A stretch of 64,000 bases of DNA from Actinomyces sp. ZJ308. GTDB lineage: Bacteria; Actinomycetota; Actinomycetes; Actinomycetales; Actinomycetaceae. The DNA is taken from the NCBI RefSeq assembly GCF_011752065.1, contig NZ_JAAIJY010000003.1, positions 150,855-214,854 of the forward strand, written 5' to 3'. This document shows positions 45,645 to 56,893 of the stretch, piece after piece (the first letter of the stretch is position 1; every line of letters begins with the position of its first letter). The notes under the pieces are model-generated. The model was given only the letters and a program-made list of their open reading frames with translations. It ran no database searches and was not told the DNA's origin. The translations under genes were made by a program, and so were the position numbers.

Positions 45645-47372
45645 TCACGATGCGCGACGGCGAACGGCCAGGAACACGTACCCCGTTGCCATGAGGGCAA
45701 CGACGGCTGCGATCACTGTCCCGGCGTTGGAGCCGGTGCTCGCCAGGTTGCTGCCTCCATCACCCGAAGGCGTGTCGGCTGTTGCGCTGGGCACGGGGAC
45801 CTCCTCGGTGGAGGTCGGTGTGGGCTCCTCGGTGGAGGTCGGTGTCGGCTCCTCAGTGGGGGTGGGCGTCGGTGTGGGCGTCGGCTCCTCCTTCTGAGTG
45901 ACATCGTTGTACAGGCTCACGGCCTGCACGGTGGTGTCGACTGAGAACGTCGTGCTGTCCTGCGTCTCGGTGCCGTTCACCGAGAAGGTCTTGCTTCCCC
46001 ACTCAAGGGCTCCGGGAAGTGCTGCGGCGGAGGTGTCCTCCGTCAGCGTGATCTTGGTTCCCTTGGGGAACTCACGCAGGGTGTCCGCGGCCTGCTGCTG
46101 GCCCACGGCCACCTCGACGGTGTAGGGGTTCGACGTCGGCTTGTTGGCCCAGGTCGGGTAGTCGGCCTCGGTCGTCCCATTGGGAAGCTCGTAGGAGACG
46201 TTCACACGGACCTTGGTGTCCGAGGTGACATCGTCCTGGTGGGCGCCGGTGACGTACTTCTTGACCCCGAAGGAGCCGAAGCCCTGCGTCAGCTGCACGT
46301 CGTAGGAGATCGGGTCCTTGTAGGCCATCTGTGCCGACACCGTGGTGTTCTTACCGCCGCTCAGGGTGGCGCTGTTGGTGTAGACGCGCCCCGGGACGAT
46401 CTTGCCGCCCTCTGCCAGGGACTGGTAGACGATCTCGTAGTTCGCGTTCTTGGCGAAGGTACCGTCCGTGCGGGTCAGGGTGATGGACGCGGTGTTCCCG
46501 TCCGCGCCGATGGTCGGCTTCAGGACGAATGAGCCGTGGTCGGTGTTCATCGCCGTGCCATCGGCCTTGGCGACGTCGAAGTATCCGTCGGCCCCACCGC
46601 CGTACTCCTCGGGGTTGACCCGTACGTACCAGGAGCCGAGATCCGGGTTGAGGGTCTGTCCGCCCCCGGAGACGTCGTTGAACGTGACGGTGTTGACGCT
46701 GCCCGCCTCCGCTCCCAGGTGGTTGGCGATGGTCGTACCGCTGAACTGGATGTGCCAGGTCAGGGCGCTGGACTCGCGCTTGAGGGAGTTGGCGTACTTG
46801 CCGAGGTCCTTCTCCACCCAGGCGATGGGCAGAATCCGCTCGTTGTTGGGGTGGAAGACCTCAACATCGGTGCCGTTGGCGTTGAACGTGGTCTTGTTGT
46901 CCTGGGTGACCTTCTGGGCCACGATCATCTGGTTGCCCGACCCCTTGAGCTCGGTGGCGGCGCTGATCGAGGCGTTGAAGGTGCAGGTGAGGGTCCCGCC
47001 GGTTGTGACGCAGTCGCCCACCTTGGTGCCGTTTCCAAGGACGAGGTCGTCGTGCCGACCTGTCTCACGGTACCGGTACTCCGCTGGAAGACCGATGCTG
47101 AAGGACTGGCCGGGCTGCGGGTTGGCGGTGGATGCGTCCCAGGCGAACTTCATACGAACGGGGTCCTCGAGGTGCGCAGGCTTATCCGGATATTCCGTGC
47201 CGTCCTTGTCAGCGAGAATGAGGGGGCTGAAGGATACCTTCACGCCGGTATTCTGGTCAGCGCTCGCACTCGGTGCGATAAGTGCGACGAAGCTGCCCAG
47301 CGCCACCAGCAGCACACTGACGAGCAGGGTCGCCATATGCTTACGGGGCACAGAGAGGTGCTGTAAATGCAT
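45645..47372 (-). CDS. cell-wall-anchored adhesin with LAxTG sorting signal
   Basis: The 575-residue protein has a signal peptide (HMATLLVSVLLVALGSFVALI, cleavage near ASA-DQ), then Ig-like adhesive domains resembling the N2/N3 ligand-binding region of MSCRAMM surface proteins (KMKFAWDAS-type segment, FSIGLPAEYRY, WHIQFSG). A DUF5979-like Ig domain follows (GSFGVKKYVTGAHQDDVTSDT). A Pro/Thr/Glu repeat spacer leads to LASTG, a hydrophobic helix and RRRAS. LAxTG is the motif favoured by class E sortases of actinobacteria. No sortase or pilin gene is adjacent, so it is probably a single anchored adhesin. GGAG lies 7 nt before the ATG at 47372. Confidence 0.85.
   Translation of the reverse strand: MHLQHLSVPRKHMATLLVSVLLVALGSFVALIAPSASADQNTGVKVSFSPLILADKDGTEYPDKPAHLEDPVRMKFAWDASTANPQPGQSFSIGLPAEYRYRETGRHDDLVLGNGTKVGDCVTTGGTLTCTFNASISAATELKGSGNQMIVAQKVTQDNKTTFNANGTDVEVFHPNNERILPIAWVEKDLGKYANSLKRESSALTWHIQFSGTTIANHLGAEAGSVNTVTFNDVSGGGQTLNPDLGSWYVRVNPEEYGGGADGYFDVAKADGTAMNTDHGSFVLKPTIGADGNTASITLTRTDGTFAKNANYEIVYQSLAEGGKIVPGRVYTNSATLSGGKNTTVSAQMAYKDPISYDVQLTQGFGSFGVKKYVTGAHQDDVTSDTKVRVNVSYELPNGTTEADYPTWANKPTSNPYTVEVAVGQQQAADTLREFPKGTKITLTEDTSAAALPGALEWGSKTFSVNGTETQDSTTFSVDTTVQAVSLYNDVTQKEEPTPTPTPTPTEEPTPTSTEEPTPTSTEEVPVPSATADTPSGDGGSNLASTGSNAGTVIAAVVALMATGYVFLAVRRRAS
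45801..45872 (-). repeat. 24-bp tandem repeats in the adhesin wall-spanning spacer
   Basis: Units at 45801-45824 and 45825-45848 differ at one base and a third diverged unit follows at 45849-45872. Each encodes eight residues of the PTPTSTEE type. Unit number may vary between strains. Confidence 0.8.
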
Positions 47373-47810
47373 CCTTTGTCTCCATTTTCATGAGGGGAAA
47401 ATAAACCTGTGTTTCAGGGGATCACACAGGCATTCGTCGCGATCTTATGGCGATGGGTCTATCGCTGAGCACCTCATGCGCCTTTTGTGACCGCTGTGTT
47501 GCTGCATTGATATCTCTTGGAGACCGAGGTACTGGCACGAGTGATGTACAACGCGTTTTCAGGGCGTCCGCCCTCGTTGCGCGCGTCGGGTGTTGCCTAA
47601 TTGCCGTGCCGTCACCCGCTCCGGCCGTCAGGTTTGGCCAGGCACGCCTACGTATTGACAACGGATGACACGCCGTGGGCTACGGTCCACACCGGAGCGT
47701 CCGCCTGCTGCCCCTCCGGCCTGTCGCCGCCCGACCGTCCCAACGGTTCCGCGGCCGGACCTGTGAGGGCGCGACGGTCGGATCGGTACGACAACTGGAA
47801 GTGAGCCCCG
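47373..47810. other. 438-base intergenic region between adhesin and aconitase genes
   Basis: No gene is supported. In the adhesin leader is the inverted repeat CCTGTGT-N11-ACACAGG (47406-47430), and a -10-like TAAGAT on the minus strand (47447-47442). A short GCGAT-N6-ATCGC repeat lies at 47450-47465. The right half holds a promoter candidate for aconitase. The middle has no clear signal. Confidence 0.45.
47655..47686 (+). promoter_or_regulatory. candidate promoter of the aconitase gene
   Basis: TTGACA (47655-47660) matches the -35 consensus exactly and TACGGT (47681-47686) is an acceptable -10, but the 20-nt spacer is longer than usual. The leader would be about 120 nt. Confidence 0.4.
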
Positions 47811-50519
<2,709 letters not shown>

Positions 50520-50715
50520 TCGGGCGGCGGCGCGGCGGGTGATGGCCAGGTGAACAAGAGTGCCCTTGTGCCGCTCGAAACCGATGATCCCAGCCGCGCA
50601 GCAGCAACAGGTCTCCGCCTCAGTCGAGTGGCGAGTACTGCGCAACTCTGCGGACCGGCGTTCGGGGAAGTGACGGTTTGTCGAAGACCTGCTTGCTCCA
50701 GAAAGAACATATCAG

Positions 50716-50743
50716 TAACCTATTGGCTATGAACATTAGCCAA
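50716..50743 (+). promoter_or_regulatory. leaderless promoter with overlapping TetR-type operator
   Basis: TAACCT (50716-50721) lies 7 nt before the ATG at 50729. The perfect inverted repeat TTGGCTA-N7-TAGCCAA (50723-50743) covers the expected transcription start and the first codons. The TetR regulator encoded as the second gene of the operon is the natural candidate to bind it and repress its own operon. Confidence 0.6.
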
Positions 50744-51628
50744 CTTGAGGTGCCGGGTGGCACTATCGCCTACGAGGTGCACGATCCCTCTGGTCCGGGT
50801 TCCGGATTCCCGGCACCGAGTCGGCCTCTTGTCATCTGCTCGCCTGCCATGGGGGATGTGCGGGGCGCCTATGATCCGTTGGCGCGGTCCCTGACCGAGG
50901 CGGGCTTTCGTGTTGCGGTGGCAGACCTACGTGGTCACGGAGACAGCTCGGCGACCTTCGCCGACTACGGTGACGAGGCCACTGCCACGGACCTCATCTC
51001 CCTCATCGAGGCCCTCGACGCCGGCCCGGCCATCCTCATAGGAGCCTCCATGTCCGGGGCTGCTGCGGTCATTGCCGCCGGACGCCGGCCCGATCTGGTT
51101 CGCGGTCTGGTCCTCATCTGCCCCTTCCTGCGCGGCCCGGAGAACCGGGTCGGGGCGTTCCTGCAGCGCACTGTGCTGGGGCTGGCGCTACTGCGCCCCT
51201 GGGGGCCGGCCGTATGGAACAGCTACTCGGCCCGGCTGTGGCCCGGGCTGCCCGACGCCCGGCAGCGGGCGGCACGCCTGGTGACCCTGCTGCGCCGTCC
51301 GGGCCGCTGGCGCGCCTTCTGGGCCACGACTCGCACCGACCACCGCGTCGTCGCCCCGTGGATGGACAGGGTTGACTGCCCGGTCCTCGTGGTCATGGGG
51401 TCGGATGACCCCGACTGGAAGGACCCGGAGACCGAGGCCACCTGGGTTGCTCGCGTCGTCGGCGGAGACCCGCGAGAGACGGCGGAGGTCATGATGGTTC
51501 CCGGTGCGGGGCACGCCCCCATGCTCGAACGCCCCGACGTCGTTGGGCCGAGGGTGGTCGACTTCCTCGGGCGTATCGTCCCTGACGCCGATATCCCGAG
51601 GCCGGTGGGGGAGAGGCGGGGGGAGTGA
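50729..51628 (+). CDS. alpha/beta hydrolase
   Basis: The 299-residue protein has the alpha/beta hydrolase fold: ADLRGHGDSS, the nucleophile elbow GASMSGAA (Ser in G-x-S-x-G), an acidic residue in VLVVMGSDDPDW and the catalytic His in VPGAGHAPMLERPD. The substrate is unknown. It is the first gene of an operon with the TetR regulator, one base before that gene's start. A small hydrophobic or toxic ester or lactone that also acts as inducer would fit this arrangement, but this is inference. The start is the ATG at 50729; a longer version starting at 50678 would place the operator inside the gene. Confidence 0.83.
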   Translation: MNISQLEVPGGTIAYEVHDPSGPGSGFPAPSRPLVICSPAMGDVRGAYDPLARSLTEAGFRVAVADLRGHGDSSATFADYGDEATATDLISLIEALDAGPAILIGASMSGAAAVIAAGRRPDLVRGLVLICPFLRGPENRVGAFLQRTVLGLALLRPWGPAVWNSYSARLWPGLPDARQRAARLVTLLRRPGRWRAFWATTRTDHRVVAPWMDRVDCPVLVVMGSDDPDWKDPETEATWVARVVGGDPRETAEVMMVPGAGHAPMLERPDVVGPRVVDFLGRIVPDADIPRPVGERRGE

Positions 51629-51629
51629 G

Positions 51630-52217
51630 ATGCCCCGGGCAGGACTGAGCGCCCAGCGCGTGGTGGAACGGGCGGCCCAGATCGTTGACGAGCACGGCTA
51701 CGAGGCGCTGTCCCTGAGCCGGCTGGCCGCCGACCTCGGAGTCGCGCCGCCGAGCCTGTACAAGCACGTTGCAGGCATGAGCGACCTGGTTCAGCAGGTG
51801 TCGGTGCAAGCAGTGGACGAGCTCGCCGAGTGCTTGGCCGCCTCCCTCATGGGGCGGGCCGGGCGTGACGCGTTGCGGGCCCTGGCTGAGGCCTACCGCG
51901 CCTTCGCCCACGAGCACCCCGGGCTCTATCCGATGACCCAGTTCCCCAGGGAGGTGTCGGGCGGGGGCTCGGACCCGATGCGATCGACGGCGGCCCGGCG
52001 CACGATCGATGTCGTGACCGCGGCGCTGTCCGGCTATCGCATCCCCGATGAACGGATCGTCGACGCGGTGAGGATGACCCGCTCCGCGCTGCACGGATTC
52101 GTCGACATCGAGCTGCGCGGGGGCTTCGCCATGGGCGCCCCCATTGATGTGAGTTTCGCTACGCTCATCGACTCCCTCGATGCGGCACTGACCGCTCTGG
52201 GGAAGCCGTCCACCTAG
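51630..52217 (+). CDS. TetR family regulator with WHG-type C-terminal domain
   Basis: The 195-residue protein has an N-terminal helix-turn-helix (AQIVDEHGYEALSLSRLAADLGVAPPSLYKHV) and a ligand-binding domain with the FAHEHPGLYPM segment seen in WHG-type TetR proteins. It lies one base after the hydrolase stop codon, with GGGGGGAG as ribosome site. It probably represses its own operon through the inverted repeat at 50723-50743. The ligand is unknown. Confidence 0.87.
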   Translation: MPRAGLSAQRVVERAAQIVDEHGYEALSLSRLAADLGVAPPSLYKHVAGMSDLVQQVSVQAVDELAECLAASLMGRAGRDALRALAEAYRAFAHEHPGLYPMTQFPREVSGGGSDPMRSTAARRTIDVVTAALSGYRIPDERIVDAVRMTRSALHGFVDIELRGGFAMGAPIDVSFATLIDSLDAALTALGKPST

Positions 52218-52426
52218 AGATCGTATGAGTAATCGTCAACGAATAAGAGCAGTCGATGACCGGTCGGATGGTGCCCGAGCGGTAGCCGGAAGCCGGCCTG
52301 CGCCCGGGTCTGCGGCATGAACGCCCTGCTCAGAGCGGAATAGCGGCTTCGCGCCCCTCGTTGCCCAGGTGTCCGGATCACTTCGATCACCGAGCTACTC
52401 CAAGCGGCACCGCCGAAGGAAACACC

Positions 52427-53926
52427 ATGTCAACGTCGTCATCGTCCAGCCTCCAGCCCACCTCTCAGCACACCAACCAGAGCGCCGCCGTCTCCCATGG
52501 CCCGGCCGGAGGGTCCGGAGCTCCGCTCGAGGAGGTCGACCTGCTCGTCGTCGGCGGAGGAAAGGCCGGCAAGTCCCTGGCGATGCTGCGCGCCAAGGCG
52601 GGTGACAAGGTCGTCATGGTGGAGCGCGACAAGGTGGGCGGCACCTGCATCAACGTCGCCTGCATCCCTACCAAGACCCTCATCTCCGCCGCCCGGACCC
52701 TCCGCGAGGTCCAGGGCTCGGCAACCTACGGCGTTACCCTGCCCGAGCGGGACGGCGGCGCCGACGCCCTGGCTCAGGCCCGCATCGACCTGGCCTCCTT
52801 CCGTGCACGCAAGGAGGCCGTCGTCTCCGGCATGGTGGCCGCCCACGAGAAGATGTTCCCCGCCTCCGGCATGGACTTCGTCAAGGGCACGGCCCACTTC
52901 GTGGGGGAGCGCACCGTCGAGATCCAGCTGAACGACGGCGGCCTGCGGCGCGTTCGCGGCGCCAAGGTCCTCATCAACACCGGCACCACGCCGTCGGTCC
53001 CCCCGATCGAGGGCCTGGCCGACGTGCGCTACTGGACCAGTGAGGACCTGCTCACCCTGCCCGAGCTGCCCACCGGCCTCGTCGTCCTGGGAGGCGGCGT
53101 CATCGGTGTCGAGATGGCCTCCCTCATGGGGCTCCTCGGTGTGCCGGTCACCATCGTCCACGCCGGAGCGCACATCCTGGACCGCGAGGACGACGACGTC
53201 GCCGCCGAGGTGACCGCCGGCCTCGAGGCCCTGGGCGTCACGGTCCTCACCGGTGCGCGTGCCTCCCGGGTCGACGCCGCCGCCGACGGGCGGGGCGTCG
53301 TCGTCACCACCGCTGACGGGCGCGAGGCGACCGGCTCCCACCTGCTCGTGGCCCTGGGCCGCACCCCCGTCACCGCCGGGCTCGGCCTGGAGGCCGCCGG
53401 CGTGGAGCTGACCGAGCGCGGCTTCGTGCGCGTCGACGACCACCTGCGCACCACTGCCGAGGGCGTCTACGCCGCCGGGGACGTGGCCGGCACGCCCCAG
53501 TTCACCCACGCCTCCTGGAACGACTTCCGCGTCCTGCGCGACATCCTGTCCGGCAAGGAGGCCTCCACCACCGGGCGCCTCATCCCGTGGGCCGTCTTCA
53601 CCACGCCCGAGCTCGGGCACGTCGGGCTCACCGAGACCGAGGCCCGCCAGGCCGGCTACGAGGTCCGCGTCGCCAAGACCCCCACGGCCGCCGTCCCACG
53701 CGCCAAGACCCTGGGCCGCACCGAGGGCTTCTTCAAGGTCGTCATCGACGCCCGCACCGATCTCATCCTGGGGGCCGCCATCATCGGCGCCGAGGCCAGC
53801 GAGGTCGTCACCAGCATCCAGATGGCGATGCTTGGGGGATTGAGGTGGCAGCAGGTGCGCGACGCCGTCATCACCCACCCCACCATGAGCGAGGGACTCA
53901 ACATCGTCCTGGACTCCCTGGGCTGA
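52427..53926 (+). CDS. FAD-dependent pyridine nucleotide-disulfide oxidoreductase
   Basis: The 499-residue flavoprotein has an FAD-binding VVGGGKAGKS, the redox disulfide in GGTCINVACIPTKTLI, an NAD(P)H-binding VVLGGGVIGVEMA, the second FAD motif VYAAGDVAGTPQFTHAS, and the C-terminal catalytic HPTMSEGLN (His-Glu pair). It belongs to the dihydrolipoyl dehydrogenase/mercuric reductase/RclA group. No metal-binding N-terminal domain or C-terminal Cys pair is present, so mercuric reductase is unlikely. No 2-oxo acid dehydrogenase genes are adjacent, so a lipoamide role is not supported; an oxidant- or quinone-related role like RclA is possible. AAGGA precedes the ATG at 52427. Confidence 0.85.
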   Translation: MSTSSSSSLQPTSQHTNQSAAVSHGPAGGSGAPLEEVDLLVVGGGKAGKSLAMLRAKAGDKVVMVERDKVGGTCINVACIPTKTLISAARTLREVQGSATYGVTLPERDGGADALAQARIDLASFRARKEAVVSGMVAAHEKMFPASGMDFVKGTAHFVGERTVEIQLNDGGLRRVRGAKVLINTGTTPSVPPIEGLADVRYWTSEDLLTLPELPTGLVVLGGGVIGVEMASLMGLLGVPVTIVHAGAHILDREDDDVAAEVTAGLEALGVTVLTGARASRVDAAADGRGVVVTTADGREATGSHLLVALGRTPVTAGLGLEAAGVELTERGFVRVDDHLRTTAEGVYAAGDVAGTPQFTHASWNDFRVLRDILSGKEASTTGRLIPWAVFTTPELGHVGLTETEARQAGYEVRVAKTPTAAVPRAKTLGRTEGFFKVVIDARTDLILGAAIIGAEASEVVTSIQMAMLGGLRWQQVRDAVITHPTMSEGLNIVLDSLG

Positions 53927-53957
53927 GAGACCGGGCGAGGACGGGCAAGGGGCCGAG

Positions 53958-53998
53958 CCCTGCCTGAGCGGTCTCTCGACGGACTCGCTCAGGCGGGG
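53958..53998. terminator. hairpin terminator between oxidoreductase and YbaK genes
   Basis: GCCTGAGCG (53962-53970) pairs with CGCTCAGGC (53986-53994), extended on both sides to 13 bp through one G-T pair. The stop codon of the minus-strand YbaK gene lies in the right arm. Confidence 0.65.
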
Positions 53999-54582
53999 CG
54001 CATCCCCAGGTCGTCGACACGCTCGGCGCCCGGCAGCGCCGCCAGCAGCGCCCCGGGGACCAGGAGCTTGGAGTGGCGCACGCCCGAGCCGATGAGCACC
54101 GTGTCCCGATCAGCCACGGCGCCGTCGATGAGGAGGCGCCAGTCCTCGGGCAGGCCGACCGGCGTGATCCCGCCGTACTCCATCGAGCTCATCTCCACGG
54201 CCCGCTCCACCGGCAGGAACGAGGCCTTGCGCACGTCGATGCGCTTCTTGACGACGTGGTTGACGTCGGCGAAGTCGGGCGCCCGCACGACGCAGGCGGC
54301 GATACGCTCCTCGCCGGTGCGCTTGCCGGCCACGAGCACGCAGTTCCCGGTCGCCTCGGGGTCCAGGTGGTAGTGCGCGTTGAGCGCATCGGTGTCGGAG
54401 TACTGCGGCTCGATCGGGACCACCTGTGCCCGGCGGGCCAGGCCCGCGCCCTCGGGGGAGGAGGCCTCCAGCGCCTTGAGGGCCGCGGCCACGGGCGCGG
54501 CGAGCAGGTCGGTGCGCTCCAGGGCCGGCTGCCAGCCGATCTCAACGGCGAAGACCTCAGCCGGATCACGCAGGTCAGTCAT
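53989..54582 (-). CDS. YbaK/EbsC-type aminoacyl-tRNA deacylase
   Basis: The 197-residue protein has the YbaK/ProRS-insert domain: CVLVAGKRTGEERIAACVV, VNHVVKKRIDVRKASFLPVERAVE (with the conserved Lys), and EYGGITPVGLPEDWRLLID. Family members hydrolyse mischarged tRNA, such as Cys-tRNA(Pro) or Ala-tRNA(Pro). The exact specificity is not readable. The ATG at 54582 is chosen with GAGAGG about 9 nt upstream; one at 54591 is also possible. Confidence 0.85.
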   Translation of the reverse strand: MTDLRDPAEVFAVEIGWQPALERTDLLAAPVAAALKALEASSPEGAGLARRAQVVPIEPQYSDTDALNAHYHLDPEATGNCVLVAGKRTGEERIAACVVRAPDFADVNHVVKKRIDVRKASFLPVERAVEMSSMEYGGITPVGLPEDWRLLIDGAVADRDTVLIGSGVRHSKLLVPGALLAALPGAERVDDLGMRPA

Positions 54583-54735
54583 GTCTCTCATCCTCTCGAC
54601 GACGTGGAGCGTCTCTTGATGCGATCCTCCAGGAGCGACCTGACCTGAGGCCACTGCTCCGGAGTGATGCTGAGATCATGGCAGCCGGAGCTCGGTCGTC
54701 GTCGGGGCGCCTCAGCATGTGGTCTCATTGTCCCC

Positions 54736-55194
54736 GTGCTGCACGTCATCTTCTTCTCCCCGCGCATCCCCGGTAACACCGGGGCCGCGATCCGCCTGAG
54801 TGCCAACACCGGCTCCATGCTCCACCTCGTGGACCCCCTGTTCGACATGGACGACGCCAAGCTGCGCCGCGCCGGCCTGGACTACCACGACCTGGCCAAC
54901 ACGCGCGTCCACGCCACCTGGCGCGAGTGCCTGGAGCAGGTCCCCGGGCGCATCTTCGCCTTCACCTCCCACACCGAGCGCCTCTACACCCAGGTCGACT
55001 GGCGGGGCGACGACGCCCTCCTGTTCGGCCCCGAGCCCACCGGCCTGCCCCAGGAGATCCTCGACCACCCGCGGGTGAGCGCCCACCTGCGCATCCCCAT
55101 GGTGGAGGGCAACCGCTCCCTCAACCTCGCCAACTCCGCCGCCATCGGCCTGTACGAGGCCTGGCGGTCCCTGGGCTTTACCGGTGGGGCATGA
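54736..55194 (+). CDS. trmL: tRNA (cytidine/uridine-2'-O-)-methyltransferase, TrmL type
   Basis: The 152-residue SPOUT methyltransferase shows HVIFFSPRIPGNTGAAIRLSANTG at the start, LLFGPEPTGLP (SAM-binding knot) and RIPMVEGNRSLNLANSAAIGLYEA. TrmL methylates the ribose of the wobble base in leucine tRNAs. The GTG at 54736 matches the family start. The gene overlaps nothing and is followed convergently by the SDR gene. Confidence 0.92.
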   Translation: MLHVIFFSPRIPGNTGAAIRLSANTGSMLHLVDPLFDMDDAKLRRAGLDYHDLANTRVHATWRECLEQVPGRIFAFTSHTERLYTQVDWRGDDALLFGPEPTGLPQEILDHPRVSAHLRIPMVEGNRSLNLANSAAIGLYEAWRSLGFTGGA

Positions 55195-55227
55195 GCCCTG
55201 GTCTCAGATCCGCCCTTTCCCGGCCCT

Positions 55228-56088
55228 TCAGAGCATGCCGGCGGGACGGATCGCCAGGTCCTCCACCACCGCGTCCAGCGGGGTGTCCACGGCCAGACGC
55301 ACGGCCGCGGCCACCGACTGCGGCGTCATGTGGTCCGCCGCTCGGTACGCGGGGGTGGCCATGATCCCCTCGGTGCGCAGGCGTGCCGCTTTGAAGGCCT
55401 GCAGCCGCTCCTGCATGGGGGTGTCCACCCGCCCCGGATAGATCGAGGTCACCCGCACCTTGCCCGCCTCCTCCTGGCGCAGCGTGTCGGCCAGGGACTT
55501 CAGCCCCGCCTTGGATGCGGAGTAGAGGGCGTTGCCCGAGCGGGGATTCACTCCGGCACCGGAGTTGATGAACACCGTCAGCCCGCGAGCCTCCCGCAGG
55601 GCCGGCAGCAGCAGGCTCGTCAGGTACGCAGCCGCTACCAGGTTGAGGTTCAGCACCGCGCGCCAACGGGTGGGCGTGATCTTTCCGACCGCACCGGGCG
55701 CCTCCATTCCCGCACTGTGCACCAGCACGTCAAGGCTCTCGATGTCGATCCGGCTGATCAGCCTGGCCAGGGCCGAGTCATCGGTCAGGTCGACCGGGCA
55801 GATGAGGACCGCGGTCTGGGACTCCTCCTCCAGCGCGAGCGCCAGCTCCTCAAGATCGTTGGTGGAGCGGGCCAGCAGGATGAGGTTGTGGTCCCGGGCC
55901 AGGTCCCTGGCCACGGCCAGGCCGATCCCGGAGGTCGCCCCGGTGATCAGGGCGATGGGGCGGCGCTGGTGACGGCCGGATCCGGCGCGCGTGAAACCGC
56001 GGGCGGGGGTGAAGGGGACGGACTCCCCCTGTCGACGACGTCGGCCCGACTTGGAGGCCGCGTCGACCTGGGCGATCTGTGGGCTCAC
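55228..56088 (-). CDS. short-chain dehydrogenase/reductase
   Basis: The 286-residue protein is a classical SDR after a 40-residue Arg-rich N-terminal extension: ALITGATSGIGLAVA (cofactor binding), VLVHSAGMEAPG, the catalytic Ser in VFINSGAG and YSASKAG. The substrate is unknown. Its GTG start overlaps the stop codon of the preceding YbhB-type gene, so the two are translationally coupled. The basic extension is unusual; a later start at a Val or Met near ITGAT is possible. Confidence 0.82.
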   Translation of the reverse strand: MSPQIAQVDAASKSGRRRRQGESVPFTPARGFTRAGSGRHQRRPIALITGATSGIGLAVARDLARDHNLILLARSTNDLEELALALEEESQTAVLICPVDLTDDSALARLISRIDIESLDVLVHSAGMEAPGAVGKITPTRWRAVLNLNLVAAAYLTSLLLPALREARGLTVFINSGAGVNPRSGNALYSASKAGLKSLADTLRQEEAGKVRVTSIYPGRVDTPMQERLQAFKAARLRTEGIMATPAYRAADHMTPQSVAAAVRLAVDTPLDAVVEDLAIRPAGML

Positions 56089-56660
56089 TTGCCGTCCCTG
56101 AGGAAGGCGGCGGCCCCGGGCTGACCGGGCACGGAGTAGGTGGCGGTGAGGGTGGCCCGTGCGATGCAGTGCGGAGCCAGAGTGAAGGCGGCCATGGCGG
56201 GACTGGCCTCATCGTCCAGGCCCAGCGTGTCCACGTCCAGAGCCGAGACGGTGAAGACGTAACGGTGGTCGCCGTCGCCCGCGGGCGGGTAGGGGCCGAA
56301 CCAGGCGTGATCACCCGAGTCCCCAGCCAGGTGGAAGGCGGCGCCGTTGAGCTGAAGGTCGCTGGCCCCCGCGCCCCGCTCCAGCGAGGTCACCGAGGCG
56401 TCCAGGTCCACGATGGTCCAGTGCCACCAGCCGGACATGGTCGGAGCGTCCGGGTCGAAGCAGGACACGACGAAGGACTGCGTCTGCTCGGGGAATCCCG
56501 ACCAGCTCAGGGCCGGGGAGACGTTGTCGTGGACGGCGGTGAAGACATCCGGGATCCGCCCCTCCTCCGTCAGGTCCGCAGAGGTCAGGGTGAAGGAGGG
56601 GGCCGAGGGCAGGAATCCGGTGGGGGCCGGCGGGCGGGAGCGAGTGAGGTCGGCTGTCAT
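56085..56660 (-). CDS. YbhB/YbcL family (PEBP-like) protein
   Basis: The 191-residue protein has the phosphatidylethanolamine-binding-protein fold: the anion-binding DPDAPTMSGWWHW and GPYPPAGDGDHRYVFTV. Bacterial members have no settled function. GGAGG about 8 nt before the ATG at 56660 is a strong ribosome site. It is the first gene of the pair with the SDR. Confidence 0.88.
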   Translation of the reverse strand: MTADLTRSRPPAPTGFLPSAPSFTLTSADLTEEGRIPDVFTAVHDNVSPALSWSGFPEQTQSFVVSCFDPDAPTMSGWWHWTIVDLDASVTSLERGAGASDLQLNGAAFHLAGDSGDHAWFGPYPPAGDGDHRYVFTVSALDVDTLGLDDEASPAMAAFTLAPHCIARATLTATYSVPGQPGAAAFLRDGK

Positions 56661-56861
56661 AGGTGTACCTCCAGGCAGGTTGTGGATGGGACGGTGACCT
56701 TCCGTTAGGGCACGTCCACCACTGTAGACGGCCCTCAGTAAGCCCGTCCCTGTGGATTTCCTGAGTGAGGGCTCAAAGAGGTTTGTCACTGCCTTGAGGC
56801 CGCTTTGTTACTGGTGGCCCTGATTGATGTCACACCGGAGCGCTATCCTGAACCTCATTCA

Positions 56862-56877
56862 TCGAACGCGTGTTCGA
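56862..56877 (+). promoter_or_regulatory. LexA (SOS) box of the imuA'-imuB operon
   Basis: TCGAACGCGTGTTCGA is a perfect match to the actinobacterial SOS box TCGAAC-N4-GTTCGA. It ends 16 bases before the imuA' start codon, so LexA bound here would block the promoter or early transcription. Confidence 0.93.
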
Positions 56878-56893
56878 CTTAAGAGGAGGTGTC

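Noticed and set aside
47422..47661. A 79-codon minus-strand open frame between adhesin and aconitase
   Set aside because: No ribosome site, no recognisable product, and it covers promoter-like sequences.
52427..53926. Mercuric reductase
   Set aside because: There is no N-terminal heavy-metal domain, no C-terminal vicinal cysteines and no mer genes nearby.
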